Below the pieces are notes generated by a model. The model made no database searches. It was not told where the DNA came from and saw only the letters and a list, made by a program, of their open reading frames with translations. From NCBI GenBank assembly GCA_031254455.1, contig JAIRUI010000117.1:1-64000 (forward strand): a stretch of 64,000 nt of DNA, read 5' to 3'. The DNA comes from Chitinispirillales bacterium (lineage in GTDB: Bacteria > Fibrobacterota > Chitinivibrionia > Chitinivibrionales > Chitinivibrionaceae). Both the position numbers and the translations under genes were made by a program. This document shows positions 50,739-60,180 of this stretch, in pieces; within the stretch, counting starts at the first letter, position 1; each line of letters begins with the position of its first letter.

Positions 50739-51878
50739 ATGTCGTTTAGCGTTAATCTTAAAGAGTTTAAGAATTTACTTCAAAAAGTTTATCCCGTTGT
50801 TCCGGTTAGAACGCCGTATAATGTTTTATTTAATCTAAAGTTTGTTATAGAAGACAAACAACTTAAAGTATATGCGACCGATATCGATACGTCCATCGTC
50901 GCAAAAATAAATATCGACAGTGACGAAAATCATAAATTTGTAGTAAACGCTAAAAAAATATATGATTGGACGACTATTTCCAGTAATGACGAAAATCAAA
51001 ATATTTTAATAGACGTCGATAATAATAATATAGTTCTTACAAGAGGAAAGTCAAAATCAAATTTTGCATGCGTCGACGTTAACGATTATCCTGAATTTCA
51101 AACTCTTAATAAAGATAAATATTATGAATTTTCCGCTGAAAAAATTAAATATATTTCGGGAAAAGTTTGTAATTTTTCAGCGTCCAAAGAAGCGGGAAGA
51201 AATAGAGGTTCTTTAGAAGGCGTATTTTTTGATTGTTCAAAAGAAAGATTGATAACGGTAGCGACTGACGCTAATAAATTAAGTATAATTTCTTTTAACG
51301 AATCTTTCGGATTTGAAGGAAACGTTCGTGAGATAGTTCCTACTAAACCTATAAACGAAGTTGCAAAAATAGTAGAGACATTTGGTTATGAAAGTATAAA
51401 ATTTTCATTTTTTAATGAAAATATATTGTTTTTTGCAGACGATTTTGAATTGATAACAAAATTAGTAGAAGGACAGTATCCCGATTATGAAAAAGTTATT
51501 CCTAAAGAATATAGTAAGAGTTTTTCAGTTGAAAGACAAGAACTTATAAACGCTTTAAGAATTACTATGACGGTTGCCGATAAAACTAATAATTTAACTA
51601 AATTTTATTTAGAAAATAATGAATTACGTTTACATTCGGAAGATATAAACACTAATAGTAAAAGCGATGAATTTTTATATGTAGATTATCCTTACGAACA
51701 AAGTTTTATTATCGGTTTTAACGCTGTTTTTCTTATAGAAATTCTTTCCGCTATCGATACTCAAACAATAAAATTTGAATTTGTAAGCAATTTAGGCGTA
51801 TCATTAATAAGACCTGTTTATTCTGAAGAAGATACAAAAAGAAATATCTTATTTTTATTAACGCCTTTAAGAATTTAA
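50739..51878 (+). CDS. dnaN: DNA polymerase III beta clamp
   Basis: 379 residues. Three clamp domains; family stretches are R-T-P-Y-N-V-L-F-N, V-D-V-N-D-Y-P-E-F, and near the end A-I-D-T-Q-T-I-K-F-E-F and the C-terminal L-T-P-L-R-I. It holds the polymerase on DNA. ATGGAG precedes the start. recF follows after 9 bases. The usual upstream dnaA is absent; floA lies there instead, on the other strand. Confidence 0.93.
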   Translation: MSFSVNLKEFKNLLQKVYPVVPVRTPYNVLFNLKFVIEDKQLKVYATDIDTSIVAKINIDSDENHKFVVNAKKIYDWTTISSNDENQNILIDVDNNNIVLTRGKSKSNFACVDVNDYPEFQTLNKDKYYEFSAEKIKYISGKVCNFSASKEAGRNRGSLEGVFFDCSKERLITVATDANKLSIISFNESFGFEGNVREIVPTKPINEVAKIVETFGYESIKFSFFNENILFFADDFELITKLVEGQYPDYEKVIPKEYSKSFSVERQELINALRITMTVADKTNNLTKFYLENNELRLHSEDINTNSKSDEFLYVDYPYEQSFIIGFNAVFLIEILSAIDTQTIKFEFVSNLGVSLIRPVYSEEDTKRNILFLLTPLRI

Positions 51879-51887
51879 TAATTAAAA

Positions 51888-52967
51888 ATGTTCTTAACGA
51901 ATATTAGTTTAATTAATTTTCGTTCTTATAAAAACTTACATGTAGAAGTACCGGAAGAAGGTTCTCTTTTTTTAGGAGAAAACGGCAGTGGAAAAACTAA
52001 TTTTTTTGAAGCGTTATCGGTTGCCGTTCTTGGAAAATCGGTACGCGGCGCTCTTCTTCGTGAAATGATTTCAATTAATGAAAAAGAATCAAATATCAGC
52101 GTTTCTTTTATAAAATCTCAAATAAAAACAGTACAAAGCGTAGGTTTTTCAAAAAATAACGATATTTTTGTAAAAATAAACGATATTCTTTACAATTCTT
52201 TTTTATGTTTATATGGAAATAACGGATTTGTTTATTTTGGCGTTGACGATATTAAAACAGTTAAAGGAATACCACAGGAAAAACGACAATTTTTTGATAT
52301 GATAATAAGTCAAAACGATAAAGAATATCTTCGAGATATTATAAAATATAAAAGTTTAATAAAACAACGTAATTTCATTTTATCAAACAATATGAATTAT
52401 GATTTAATAGATATTTATGACAAACAAATTTCACATATCGCTATAAATATTATAAATAAAAGAAAATATTTTTTTAATGAAATTACGTCTGTCTGCGAAA
52501 GTATTTATAAAGAAATTTCCGATGACGATATAAACATAAAATTAAAATATTTATTATCGACCGAATGTTCAACAGAAATAGAATATTATAATTTTCTTAA
52601 AGATAATTTGAATAAAGATAGGGATTTTAAATTTACTACGGGCGGAATACATAGAGATAATTTTGAGTTTCGTACCGAAAATTCAAAATTAATTTCGTTT
52701 GGTTCTCAAGGACAATGTAAATCTGCGGCGATTGCATTAAAAATAGCGGCGGTAAAATATTTATCAAAAACTGAAAAATCTCTTATAATAGTGATAGACG
52801 ACGCTTTTTCCGACTTGGATATTTCACGCAAGCAAAAGTTTTTTAATATTTTAAACAAAAGCGGACAAATTTTTATTGCTATTCATAGTAAAAAAGAATT
52901 AGATTATTATCCGATTATCAATTATTTTGAAGTCAGTAAAGGACAAATGAAATGCTTCCGAAAGTAG
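51888..52967 (+). CDS. recF: DNA replication and repair protein RecF
   Basis: 359 residues. SMC-like ATPase: Walker A G-E-N-G-S-G-K-T-N (about 29-37), signature F-G-S-Q-G-Q-C-K-S-A-A-I, Walker B I-I-V-I-D-D-A-F-S-D-L-D. RecF loads RecA at gaps with RecO and RecR. It overlaps dciA by 16 bases. There is no clear ribosome-binding site (AATTAAAA), so it probably relies on coupling to dnaN. Confidence 0.93.
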   Translation: MFLTNISLINFRSYKNLHVEVPEEGSLFLGENGSGKTNFFEALSVAVLGKSVRGALLREMISINEKESNISVSFIKSQIKTVQSVGFSKNNDIFVKINDILYNSFLCLYGNNGFVYFGVDDIKTVKGIPQEKRQFFDMIISQNDKEYLRDIIKYKSLIKQRNFILSNNMNYDLIDIYDKQISHIAINIINKRKYFFNEITSVCESIYKEISDDDINIKLKYLLSTECSTEIEYYNFLKDNLNKDRDFKFTTGGIHRDNFEFRTENSKLISFGSQGQCKSAAIALKIAAVKYLSKTEKSLIIVIDDAFSDLDISRKQKFFNILNKSGQIFIAIHSKKELDYYPIINYFEVSKGQMKCFRK

Positions 52968-53272
52968 AAATAAAAAAAAGATATTCTATCGCAGAATATA
53001 AAATTTCAAATCGTATTAATGCGGCGATAGAAAATTTAAAAACAAAAAAACCTAAAATAGAAGAAAGAATAAAAAAAATTTATGAAAACGCGGTCGGTAA
53101 AGAAATATCTGAAATTACGTCAATCGTTAAATATCAAAATAAAGAATTAACGGTAAAGGTTAAAAATACGGTTTGGAAAAATGAATTATTATTTAAAGAA
53201 AAAGAAATAAAAAATTTAATAAATTCTAATGAAAACCAATTTTTTATCGTAGATAAAATTATTTTTAGGTAA
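52952..53272 (+). CDS. dciA: DciA-like protein (DUF721)
   Basis: 106 residues. C-terminal V-K-V-K-N-T-V-W-K-N-E-L-L-F-K-E-K-E-I-K-N-L-I is the KH-like DUF721/DciA pattern (W-x-x-E-L...L-I). DciA loads the replicative helicase where DnaC/DnaI are absent. The position after recF is the common one for this family. The N-terminus is shorter than in many homologues. It overlaps recF. Confidence 0.78.
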   Translation: MLPKVEIKKRYSIAEYKISNRINAAIENLKTKKPKIEERIKKIYENAVGKEISEITSIVKYQNKELTVKVKNTVWKNELLFKEKEIKNLINSNENQFFIVDKIIFR

Positions 53273-53287
53273 TATATAAAGAGGAAA

Positions 53288-54832
53288 ATGAAAATGGAAA
53301 CGCTTTTAAGTATAATTCCCACAATACTTTTATTTTTTTTTATGTCGTTTATTTCTATTTATCTTATAAGCGACAGCAAACTCGCCCAGTTTTTTATAGA
53401 TGTTCCCGATAAAAGAAAAGTCCATAGCATAGCTATTTCCAGAATCGGCGGATTTTGTATAATAATCGGGTTTTTTTTAACTATAATTACTTTGTTGATT
53501 TTTAAAAGTTCTGTTTTTTCATTTTGGCTTAACGAAAGCGTGGGAAAATCTATAATTTTATCGGCGGCGGTGATATTAATTTTAGGATTTTTTGACGATA
53601 CGACTATTTTTGAAGTAAGCCCGTATCAAAAAATAGCGGTTCAATTTATTTTGGCGGCAATAATAGTTTTAGTTTTTGGACTTTATATTTCAAAAGTTAC
53701 TTTTCTTGGACGAATTTATAACCTCGGATATTTTGGCCCTATTTTAACAATAATTTGGATAGCGGGCGTTATGAACGCTTTTAATATCGTTGACGGAATT
53801 GACGGCTTATTAGGAAGTTTGACGCTTATTTCTTTAGTTTTTGCAACCGGTTTGTTTTTATTTGTGGGAGCGGACCGATACATGATAATAACAATTCCTT
53901 TAATTGCCGTAATTTTAGCTTTTTTAAAATATAATTATTCTCCCGCTACAATTTTTGCCGGAGATTCCGGTTCTTTATTTTTTGGTGCGATAGCGGCTAT
54001 AATTTCTGTAAAAGTAGGAGTCGTCGCCAGTGAAAAAATAGAAACGATTTCCGTTTTTTATATAGTCGCATTACCGGTTATTGAAGTTTTTATATCAATG
54101 ATAAGAAGATATGCCTACGGTTCAAAAGAAGAAAAATCTACAAAAGAAAAAATAAAAATGATGATGATGCCGGACAATCGTCATATGCACCATAGGCTTG
54201 TAAACAAAGGATATAGTCACGAAAGAACGCTGTTTTTTTTAGGGTCTATATCAATTTTGTTCGCTTTGTGTTCCGTGATAATAAATATTTCTTCAAATTA
54301 TATAGTAAAAATTTTGATTATTTCATATTCGATATATGTTTTTGTTCGTGTACTTGATTATTTAGATTTTGGAAAAAAAGCAATGTTTAAGAATAAAATA
54401 AAAAACGTCGGTATAGAAAAATATATCTTTGTTTTTACCGACAATAATTGTTTTGATAAATCGTTATATTTAGCGGCTTCAGACAAATATTGTATAGAAA
54501 AATTTACGACGATTTACAAAGAAAGTAAGAAAAAAAACATTGAAAGTTTTATTATTTACAACGATAAGGACGATTTTATTGAACGCGATATTCACAAGAT
54601 ACATGAAATTAGAGAATTATTTAATACGGCGATATTTTTTATATCGTCCGCCGATAATCTTAAAAAGTATTATAAAATTTTTAAAAGTGAAAAGAAAGTT
54701 TATTTAGTTCAAAAACCGATAGACGTTGCGATGTTAATTCACAACATTGATAAAATTTCATATTTTGGTAACAATTTAGAAAATGTTTCCTTTAATAATG
54801 AATACCAACACGTTCAAAAGGAGATACGGTAG
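53288..54832 (+). CDS. Polyprenyl-phosphate GlcNAc/MurNAc-1-P transferase-like protein with receiver-like C-terminal extension
   Basis: 514 residues, against about 350 usual for the family. Residues 1-350 have the PNPT fold: D-D in G-F-F-D-D-T-T-I-F, N-A-F-N-I-V-D-G-I-D-G-L, F-A-G-D-S-G-S-L-F-F-G and H-M-H-H-R-L, with about 10 membrane helices. It transfers a sugar phosphate to undecaprenyl phosphate, as in WecA/TagO. Residues about 372-514 form an extra soluble alpha/beta domain ending in V-Y-L-V-Q-K-P-I-D-V-A-M-L-I-H-N-I, the shape of a response-regulator receiver's last strand, K-P loop and helix. The conserved phospho-Asp is not obvious. The next gene encodes a similar domain. Confidence 0.83.
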   Translation: MKMETLLSIIPTILLFFFMSFISIYLISDSKLAQFFIDVPDKRKVHSIAISRIGGFCIIIGFFLTIITLLIFKSSVFSFWLNESVGKSIILSAAVILILGFFDDTTIFEVSPYQKIAVQFILAAIIVLVFGLYISKVTFLGRIYNLGYFGPILTIIWIAGVMNAFNIVDGIDGLLGSLTLISLVFATGLFLFVGADRYMIITIPLIAVILAFLKYNYSPATIFAGDSGSLFFGAIAAIISVKVGVVASEKIETISVFYIVALPVIEVFISMIRRYAYGSKEEKSTKEKIKMMMMPDNRHMHHRLVNKGYSHERTLFFLGSISILFALCSVIINISSNYIVKILIISYSIYVFVRVLDYLDFGKKAMFKNKIKNVGIEKYIFVFTDNNCFDKSLYLAASDKYCIEKFTTIYKESKKKNIESFIIYNDKDDFIERDIHKIHEIRELFNTAIFFISSADNLKKYYKIFKSEKKVYLVQKPIDVAMLIHNIDKISYFGNNLENVSFNNEYQHVQKEIR

Positions 54833-54836
54833 TAAA

Positions 54837-55316
54837 ATGCTTCAAAAAGTAAAAGACAGACAAAAGGTATTAATTTTATCTAAAGAAAAAGAAATAGAGA
54901 ACGATATTTGTATAATATTAAGTTCACACGGATATTCTATAGATATTACCGAAAACGAAATTGAAGCGGAAGAAAAAATAATTTATTATAAACCGTCTAT
55001 TTTCATCGCAGACATTAATTTACTTCCGGAATATCCGGAAAAAATTCTTTCCGTTTTTAATAAGGCGCGTAAAATTCCGACGTTTTTAATTATAGAAGAC
55101 GGAAAATTGAAAGAAAAACAGAATAGATTTTTGGAATATAGCGATGAAATTTTGCAATTTCCTTTTAATGAGGATAATTTATATCACAAAATAAAAAAAG
55201 CCGTCAATTATAACAGGATTGTTCATGATAATGAATATTATGAAGGTATATTTTTAGTAATTAAGTTATTTTTTCCGCTTTTAGTTTTATTTTTGTTTGT
55301 AATTACCTTGCAGTAA
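54837..55316 (+). CDS. Receiver-like protein with C-terminal membrane helix
   Basis: 159 residues from the ATG at 54837 (AAAAGGAGAT lies 13 bases upstream, a long spacing; earlier in-frame Met codons lack a site). Residues 10-125 follow the receiver layout: K-V-L-I-L-S-K-E-K-E-I-E-N-D-I...F-I-A-D-I-N...T-F-L-I-I-E-D...E-I-L-Q-F-P-F-N-E-D-N-L-Y-H-K-I, with Asp in I-A-D-I-N at the phospho-acceptor place but Phe in place of the conserved Lys before Pro. A membrane helix (about 140-158) ends the protein. It may interact with the C-terminal domain of the upstream transferase. Confidence 0.6.
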   Translation: MLQKVKDRQKVLILSKEKEIENDICIILSSHGYSIDITENEIEAEEKIIYYKPSIFIADINLLPEYPEKILSVFNKARKIPTFLIIEDGKLKEKQNRFLEYSDEILQFPFNEDNLYHKIKKAVNYNRIVHDNEYYEGIFLVIKLFFPLLVLFLFVITLQ

Positions 55317-56448
55317 AACTATAATTTTCTATAATATTTTTCAATTCGTCTATAAATATAAAAATATCGTTTTCAGATAAACTTTCGGATAAACTTACGC
55401 GAACGCTTGATTTTGCTCGGTTTATATTGTTTGTAATAGCTTTTATAACATAGCTCTCGTTATTTTTTTTTGACGAACAGGCGGAAACGGTTGAAACATA
55501 AATTTTTTTTTCGGACAAAGCGCGAAGAATTGTTTCGGATTTTAAATTTTTTACGCTGAAATTTATTATAAACGGTGAATTGTTTCTTGGAGAATTTATT
55601 TGAATTTCAGGAATATTTTGCAGATTTTCAAACAGAACGTTTTGAAAACGCGAGACTTTCTCATAATTTTCTTTTTGAGTTTTTATAACGGTTTTTACCG
55701 CTTTTGCCAAAGCTACGGCGCCGGCAAGATTTGACGTTCCCGCTCGAAGTCCGAATTCTTGCGCTCCTCCAAGCAAAAGGGGAGAAAGTGAAACGTTTTT
55801 GCGAAAAATCGCCGCGCCGATTCCTTTGACACTTTGGATTTTATGGCCGGAAAACGAAACCGCGTCAATTTCAGAATCGTCAAGATTTGTGTTTAATTTT
55901 CCGACGCTTTGTGAGAAATCGCTGTGAAAAAATATGTTTCGGTTTTTTTCTTTTACCGCTTTTGCAATTTCAAAAACGTCGTTTATAGAACCGATTTCGT
56001 TATTCACATGCATAATTGAAATCAAAATGGTATCGTTTTTAACGGCGTTTCTTATTTGTTCGACCGAAATCATTCCGTTTTGATTTACCGGCAGAAATTC
56101 AACGTAAAAACCTTCTTTTTGAAGATAAAACAAAACTTCGCGAATAGACGGGTGTTCGATATTTGAGGAAATTATATGTTTTTTTCCGTTTTTATTCAAA
56201 TTTTCAACGCTTTTTATTATAAAATTATTACTTTCTGTCGCCCCAGACGTGAAAATTAAATCGTACCGTTTTTTTGTATCAAAGTTTTGTAAAATATTTT
56301 TTCTGGCTTCTTGTAAAACCGCTTCCGTTTTTATTCCTTCGTCGTGAAGAGAGGCGGGATTCGCCCAAAATTTTGTATTGACTTCCAAAAAAACGTCTAA
56401 AACTTCTTTTGAAGGTTTAGACGTAGCCGCAAAATCAAGATAAATCAT
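55303..56448 (-). CDS. Cysteine desulfurase (NifS/IscS-like)
   Basis: 381 residues. PLP class V aminotransferase: N-I-E-H-P-S (PLP-stacking His), H-S-D-F-S-Q, F-S-G-H-K-I-Q with the PLP Lys, R-A-G-T-S-N-L-A, and the persulfide Cys in V-S-A-C-S-S-K-K. It supplies sulfur for Fe-S clusters or thiolated tRNA. No iscU is adjacent; the upstream gene on the same strand is map, ending 6 bases before the start. The 3' end overlaps the convergent receiver-like gene by 14 bases. Confidence 0.9.
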   Translation of the reverse strand: MIYLDFAATSKPSKEVLDVFLEVNTKFWANPASLHDEGIKTEAVLQEARKNILQNFDTKKRYDLIFTSGATESNNFIIKSVENLNKNGKKHIISSNIEHPSIREVLFYLQKEGFYVEFLPVNQNGMISVEQIRNAVKNDTILISIMHVNNEIGSINDVFEIAKAVKEKNRNIFFHSDFSQSVGKLNTNLDDSEIDAVSFSGHKIQSVKGIGAAIFRKNVSLSPLLLGGAQEFGLRAGTSNLAGAVALAKAVKTVIKTQKENYEKVSRFQNVLFENLQNIPEIQINSPRNNSPFIINFSVKNLKSETILRALSEKKIYVSTVSACSSKKNNESYVIKAITNNINRAKSSVRVSLSESLSENDIFIFIDELKNIIENYSFTAR

Positions 56449-56454
56449 TTTTGC

Positions 56455-57357
56455 TTAACTTTCTTTCGGAACGTCTATGATTACGTCTTTTTCTTTTTGA
56501 CTTTCCGTTAGCGTAAGTACGTCTGCGCCGAATTCGGTTATTAAAATCGTATGCTCAAACTGCGCCGAAAGCGAACCGTCTTTAGTCCTGACGGTCCATC
56601 CGTCTTTTTTGTCGGTCGTTACACGCCAATCGCCGGCATTTATCATAGGTTCAATCGTAAAAGTCATTCCAGGTTGTAAAATTATATTTTTGTTTTCAGA
56701 ATTTTGATGATGCAAAACCGTAATATCCTCGTGAAATTTATTTCCTATGCCGTGTCCGGTGTATTCGCGAACTACGGAACAGCCCGCTTTTTTGACGATA
56801 GGCTCAATAATATCTCCGACAATCGACAGCGGAAGCCCCGGAGCGACGCCGTTTATCGCCGCAATTATCGCTTCACGCGCCGTCAAAACAAGATTTTTTG
56901 CGACGGGATCTACTTTTCCGATGAAAAACGTTTCGTTTTGATCGCCGAACCATCCGTCAACATTTGTTGTTAAATCAATGTTTACAATATCGCCGTCAAG
57001 TAAAAATTCTTTATCGTTTGGAATCCCGTGACAGACAATATCGTTTCGCGAAATACAACAAGATTTGGGAAACTTGTTATAATTGAGCGTTCCCGGAATA
57101 TGCCCGTGTTCTATGGTGTAATTATGCACTAATCGGTTTATTTCTCCGGTGGAAATTCCCGCTTTTACGAACGGACGGATATAATCCATCAATTGAGCGT
57201 TGAATTTGCCGGCGATTTGCATCTTTTCAATTTGTTGAGGGGTTTTTATGAAAATTTTTTTATTTGCGGCGCCAAATTTCAGCGTATCTTTGTTTATACA
57301 GCAATGTTTAAATTTTTTTCCGCTTCTACACGGACACGGTTCGTTTCGTCCCGTCAT
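56455..57357 (-). CDS. map: Methionine aminopeptidase with N-terminal SEC-C zinc motif
   Basis: 300 residues from the ATG at 57357; a TTG 11 codons upstream is possible. The N-terminus G-R-N-E-P-C-P-C-R-S-G-K-K-F-K-H-C-C is a SEC-C zinc motif as found in SecA tails and in some MetAPs. Metal ligands of the pita-bread fold are visible: D-I-V-N-I-D...D-Q-N-E-T, G-H-G-I-G-N-K-F-H-E, T-I-E-P-M and Q-F-E-H-T. It removes initiator Met; the SEC-C finger probably aids ribosome or substrate docking. Confidence 0.94.
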   Translation of the reverse strand: MTGRNEPCPCRSGKKFKHCCINKDTLKFGAANKKIFIKTPQQIEKMQIAGKFNAQLMDYIRPFVKAGISTGEINRLVHNYTIEHGHIPGTLNYNKFPKSCCISRNDIVCHGIPNDKEFLLDGDIVNIDLTTNVDGWFGDQNETFFIGKVDPVAKNLVLTAREAIIAAINGVAPGLPLSIVGDIIEPIVKKAGCSVVREYTGHGIGNKFHEDITVLHHQNSENKNIILQPGMTFTIEPMINAGDWRVTTDKKDGWTVRTKDGSLSAQFEHTILITEFGADVLTLTESQKEKDVIIDVPKES

Positions 57358-57393
57358 GTTTTTTGTTCCAATCTGCTTTTTTTTAAACAAAAA

Positions 57394-57756
57394 CTAAATA
57401 TTTTTTGTGCATGTTTTATTGCCATTATCAACTTCGTTCATATAATAAAATTCCTTCTTGTGCGATTTTTTTTCAAGTGTAGGTAAATTTTTTCTTTCTT
57501 CAAATTTGCTTTTACTATTCGCTAAGATGTCGTAAGGCGTATTTATACCTTTTGTTTTTCCCAATTTTTTGTGAATTTTTTGAATTGTGTATATTGGATG
57601 TTTTTTTGAGTCCCGCAAAACAACCCAGAAATCATAATCACTGTTTTTATTCGGATTACCGTAAGCGAAGGAGCCAAAAAGATAAATTTTTTCACAATCT
57701 TTTACAACATCTAAAATTACGTTTTTTATCAGCAAAATTTCATCATTTATCTTCAC
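57394..57756 (-). CDS. MNT-type nucleotidyltransferase, probably orphan
   Basis: 120 residues, GTG start with AGAGG upstream. Active-site pattern L-F-G-S-F-A-Y-G-N-P-N-K-N-S-D-Y-D-F-W (G-S-x(10)-D-x-D) of minimal nucleotidyltransferases. MNT normally pairs with a HEPN toxin, which it AMPylates. No HEPN gene is adjacent. The last codons, K-K-E-F-Y-Y-M-N-E-V-D, contain AAGGAA and an ATG that resemble the start of a HEPN gene, but the frame ends 15 codons later. This may be a fused or truncated leftover of a HEPN-MNT toxin-antitoxin pair. Confidence 0.75.
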   Translation of the reverse strand: MKINDEILLIKNVILDVVKDCEKIYLFGSFAYGNPNKNSDYDFWVVLRDSKKHPIYTIQKIHKKLGKTKGINTPYDILANSKSKFEERKNLPTLEKKSHKKEFYYMNEVDNGNKTCTKNI

Positions 57757-57816
57757 AGACTAACCTCTTCCTTGTAACTTTAATCGTTTCCCGTTAATTT
57801 TCGGATATTTAATCTG

Positions 57817-60180
57817 TTATTTCATTACGTTGCTGACGGTAGTCGTAACTAACGCCATGGTTGATACTATGGTCGCCAACACGCTGACAATTAGTTGTGG
57901 ATTTTTTTCACGCGGCGGCAATCCGTCAACTACAAAAATTTCAGAACCGGCGTTTACCGTGTTTCTGGTACGTAATTTTACCTGTCTAACTTCACCGTTT
58001 GCACGCATAACGTAAATCACCCCTCTTTTTCCAAGAAGCGTTAATCCTCCGGCGCGATTTATATAATGTCCGATCGACTTATTTTCTAGGTATTTCGTAG
58101 CGGTCGGATTGTTTACGCTTCCGATTATATTTACTGTTTTTGGCAGTGTCGGAGCAAAAATACTGTCACCGTGTTCGAGAATGATATTTTCATTTTTATT
58201 GTTTTTTGTGAACAGAGAGTAGAAATCAATACCGACCCTTCCTATACTGTCTTTACTTCTTTTAAAAGTCACCCCTTCCAAATATGCGCTTTCTTTAAAC
58301 CCGCCCGCTCTTTTTATTAAATTAAAAACGGACTCTTTTTCGTCAATTTTAGCATAATATCCCGGGAAACAAAACTCCCCGTCTAAATAAACAATTTCTT
58401 GCGGTTTCTTTTTTGCATCCTTACGAATAAAAATGACATCCGCGTGTTTGAGTTCGTTTGTGCTTAATTTAAAAAAGTCCGCCGAGATATTAATTCGTTC
58501 GTAATTAATTTTGTTACCTTTGTTAATGTTTGAACTGACAATTCGCGAAATTTCAACCGTATCCTGATACGCTTCTTGTGTAAATCCGCCAGCCAAAAGT
58601 ATAACATCTTGAACGGTCATTCCTTCCCGTAGAAAATATTTACCCGGATTTTTTACTTCGCCATAAACTTCTATAAATTCTTTTTGCAAAAAATCCCAAA
58701 TCGAGGATATTTTTACGACATCCCATTTTTGCAGCGGTAAATCATATTGAGGTTCTCCGTCCAAAATTTTTTTTATATTTGCCGAAAGCGTTTCTTTTTT
58801 CATGTTTTCGTGTGTCCGGAGAATTACGACTCTGTCGCCAAAAAACTCTTCAAGCACTCCGCCGGCCCGCTCTACGAGATCGCTGATTTTCATTCCTTCT
58901 TCAAAACTCCAAAATCCAGGTCTTTTTATTGCGCCTTCAATCGACACGGTGTTGTCTAATTTATCGACAAAATCAATAAAAACGTAATCGCTTTTTTGCG
59001 GATAAAGTTTTACAACCTCTTCTTCTTTCAACGTATAACTTTGTCTTTCTATTCCCGGGTCCGTGCGTTCTACGGTCATGTTTTTTGTGAACGCTTCCGG
59101 CAGAAGTCCGCCGCAGAACTTAAACAAATCCGCAAAAGTTTCTCCGTCTTTGAGCTCGTATTGAGCGGGACGCCTAACCGCACCGTCGATCGCCACCCGT
59201 TTATCAACAGGATTTACCAAAATTACATCGAAATCGGCGAGCGGAGTCGTGTCGGTAATTTTTCCCGTCAAAAAATAGCCGTATAAATCCACACTATCAG
59301 TTTTGTCTGCACCGCTTCTGCGAATAACGACATTTCTAAGCGATGCGTTTTCGGTAGGTCCGCCCGCTTTTGCAATCGCCGAAATTACACCAGCCGTTGA
59401 CGGAATAAGATAATTGCCCGGAAACTGTACTTCACCGACGACAATTATACTTTTTTGACGGAGATTTCCCGTAGTTACATCGACAAAAGTCGTGGCGTTT
59501 GCCGCACCGTTTTTTACCCCCGAATAAATCTTTGAGAATTTTTGCAACAACGTTTTTTTCACATCTTTTATAGAAAGTCCCGCTACGTTTATCTGCCCTA
59601 TTCCCGTAGGCGTAATAGTTCCGTTTCTGCCGACAATCAACGATTCCGTGATTTGTACGTCACCCCAGATTTGTATAATTATTTCGTCGCCAACCCCCAA
59701 TTTATAGTCAAAATTCACAGGTCCGATATTTGGCGCAACCAATAACTCGGTCGCCATATAGAAAAAATCTTCTCCGAAAACTTTCAACGAATCTTTGAAT
59801 AATTTTCTATTCAATCGTTCGAAATATTTAGTTTCGTTAGCAAAATCGTCAAAAAACAACTGTTTTTTTGCCGTATCAAGATTCATTTTTATAGCGGTAT
59901 CGCCGTATGCCACGCGTAAACTATCTACTAAACGCAACGAATCTGCGTGCCATCGCATCAAAATACTGTCGTTTCTGATTCTTTCAAGCGTTTCTTCCCT
60001 AATTTTTAACAGTTCGTTGCTTGGAAGACTATTAAGCGTCGTGTTTTGACCTTGAAGATTTATTGTAGAGATTCCCGTTTGTTGCGTCTTGAGCAAAGTT
60101 TGAGGCTGTTCGGACAACAGCGACTGTTGTGCAAAAACCGCAAACATAGAAACGAAAATTATCGTTATAGTTTTTTTCAA
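57817..60180 (-). CDS. Polysaccharide export protein with multiple SLBB domains
   Basis: 787 residues, TTG start with AAGAGGTT 5 bases upstream. Signal peptide at 1-17. The Poly_export domain (about 150-220, F-D-Y-K-L-G-V-G-D-E-I-I-I-Q-I-W-G) is followed by about six SLBB domains (each starting V-x-V-x-G-x-V-x-x-P-G-x-Y/F), and a C-terminal hydrophobic helix (about 762-785). It is longer than Wza (about 380) and resembles the large SLBB exporters of FCB bacteria. It probably forms the outer-membrane channel for capsule or exopolysaccharide. The PNPT-type transferase 3 kb away may start the same polymer. Confidence 0.9.
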   Translation of the reverse strand: MKKTITIIFVSMFAVFAQQSLLSEQPQTLLKTQQTGISTINLQGQNTTLNSLPSNELLKIREETLERIRNDSILMRWHADSLRLVDSLRVAYGDTAIKMNLDTAKKQLFFDDFANETKYFERLNRKLFKDSLKVFGEDFFYMATELLVAPNIGPVNFDYKLGVGDEIIIQIWGDVQITESLIVGRNGTITPTGIGQINVAGLSIKDVKKTLLQKFSKIYSGVKNGAANATTFVDVTTGNLRQKSIIVVGEVQFPGNYLIPSTAGVISAIAKAGGPTENASLRNVVIRRSGADKTDSVDLYGYFLTGKITDTTPLADFDVILVNPVDKRVAIDGAVRRPAQYELKDGETFADLFKFCGGLLPEAFTKNMTVERTDPGIERQSYTLKEEEVVKLYPQKSDYVFIDFVDKLDNTVSIEGAIKRPGFWSFEEGMKISDLVERAGGVLEEFFGDRVVILRTHENMKKETLSANIKKILDGEPQYDLPLQKWDVVKISSIWDFLQKEFIEVYGEVKNPGKYFLREGMTVQDVILLAGGFTQEAYQDTVEISRIVSSNINKGNKINYERINISADFFKLSTNELKHADVIFIRKDAKKKPQEIVYLDGEFCFPGYYAKIDEKESVFNLIKRAGGFKESAYLEGVTFKRSKDSIGRVGIDFYSLFTKNNKNENIILEHGDSIFAPTLPKTVNIIGSVNNPTATKYLENKSIGHYINRAGGLTLLGKRGVIYVMRANGEVRQVKLRTRNTVNAGSEIFVVDGLPPREKNPQLIVSVLATIVSTMALVTTTVSNVMK

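Noticed and set aside
49028..55316. Apparent stronger A/T bias in the floA-dnaN-recF-PNPT stretch
   Set aside because: Impression only from codon choice (many TTA, ATA, AAT); not computed, and origin-proximal core genes are unlikely to be foreign.
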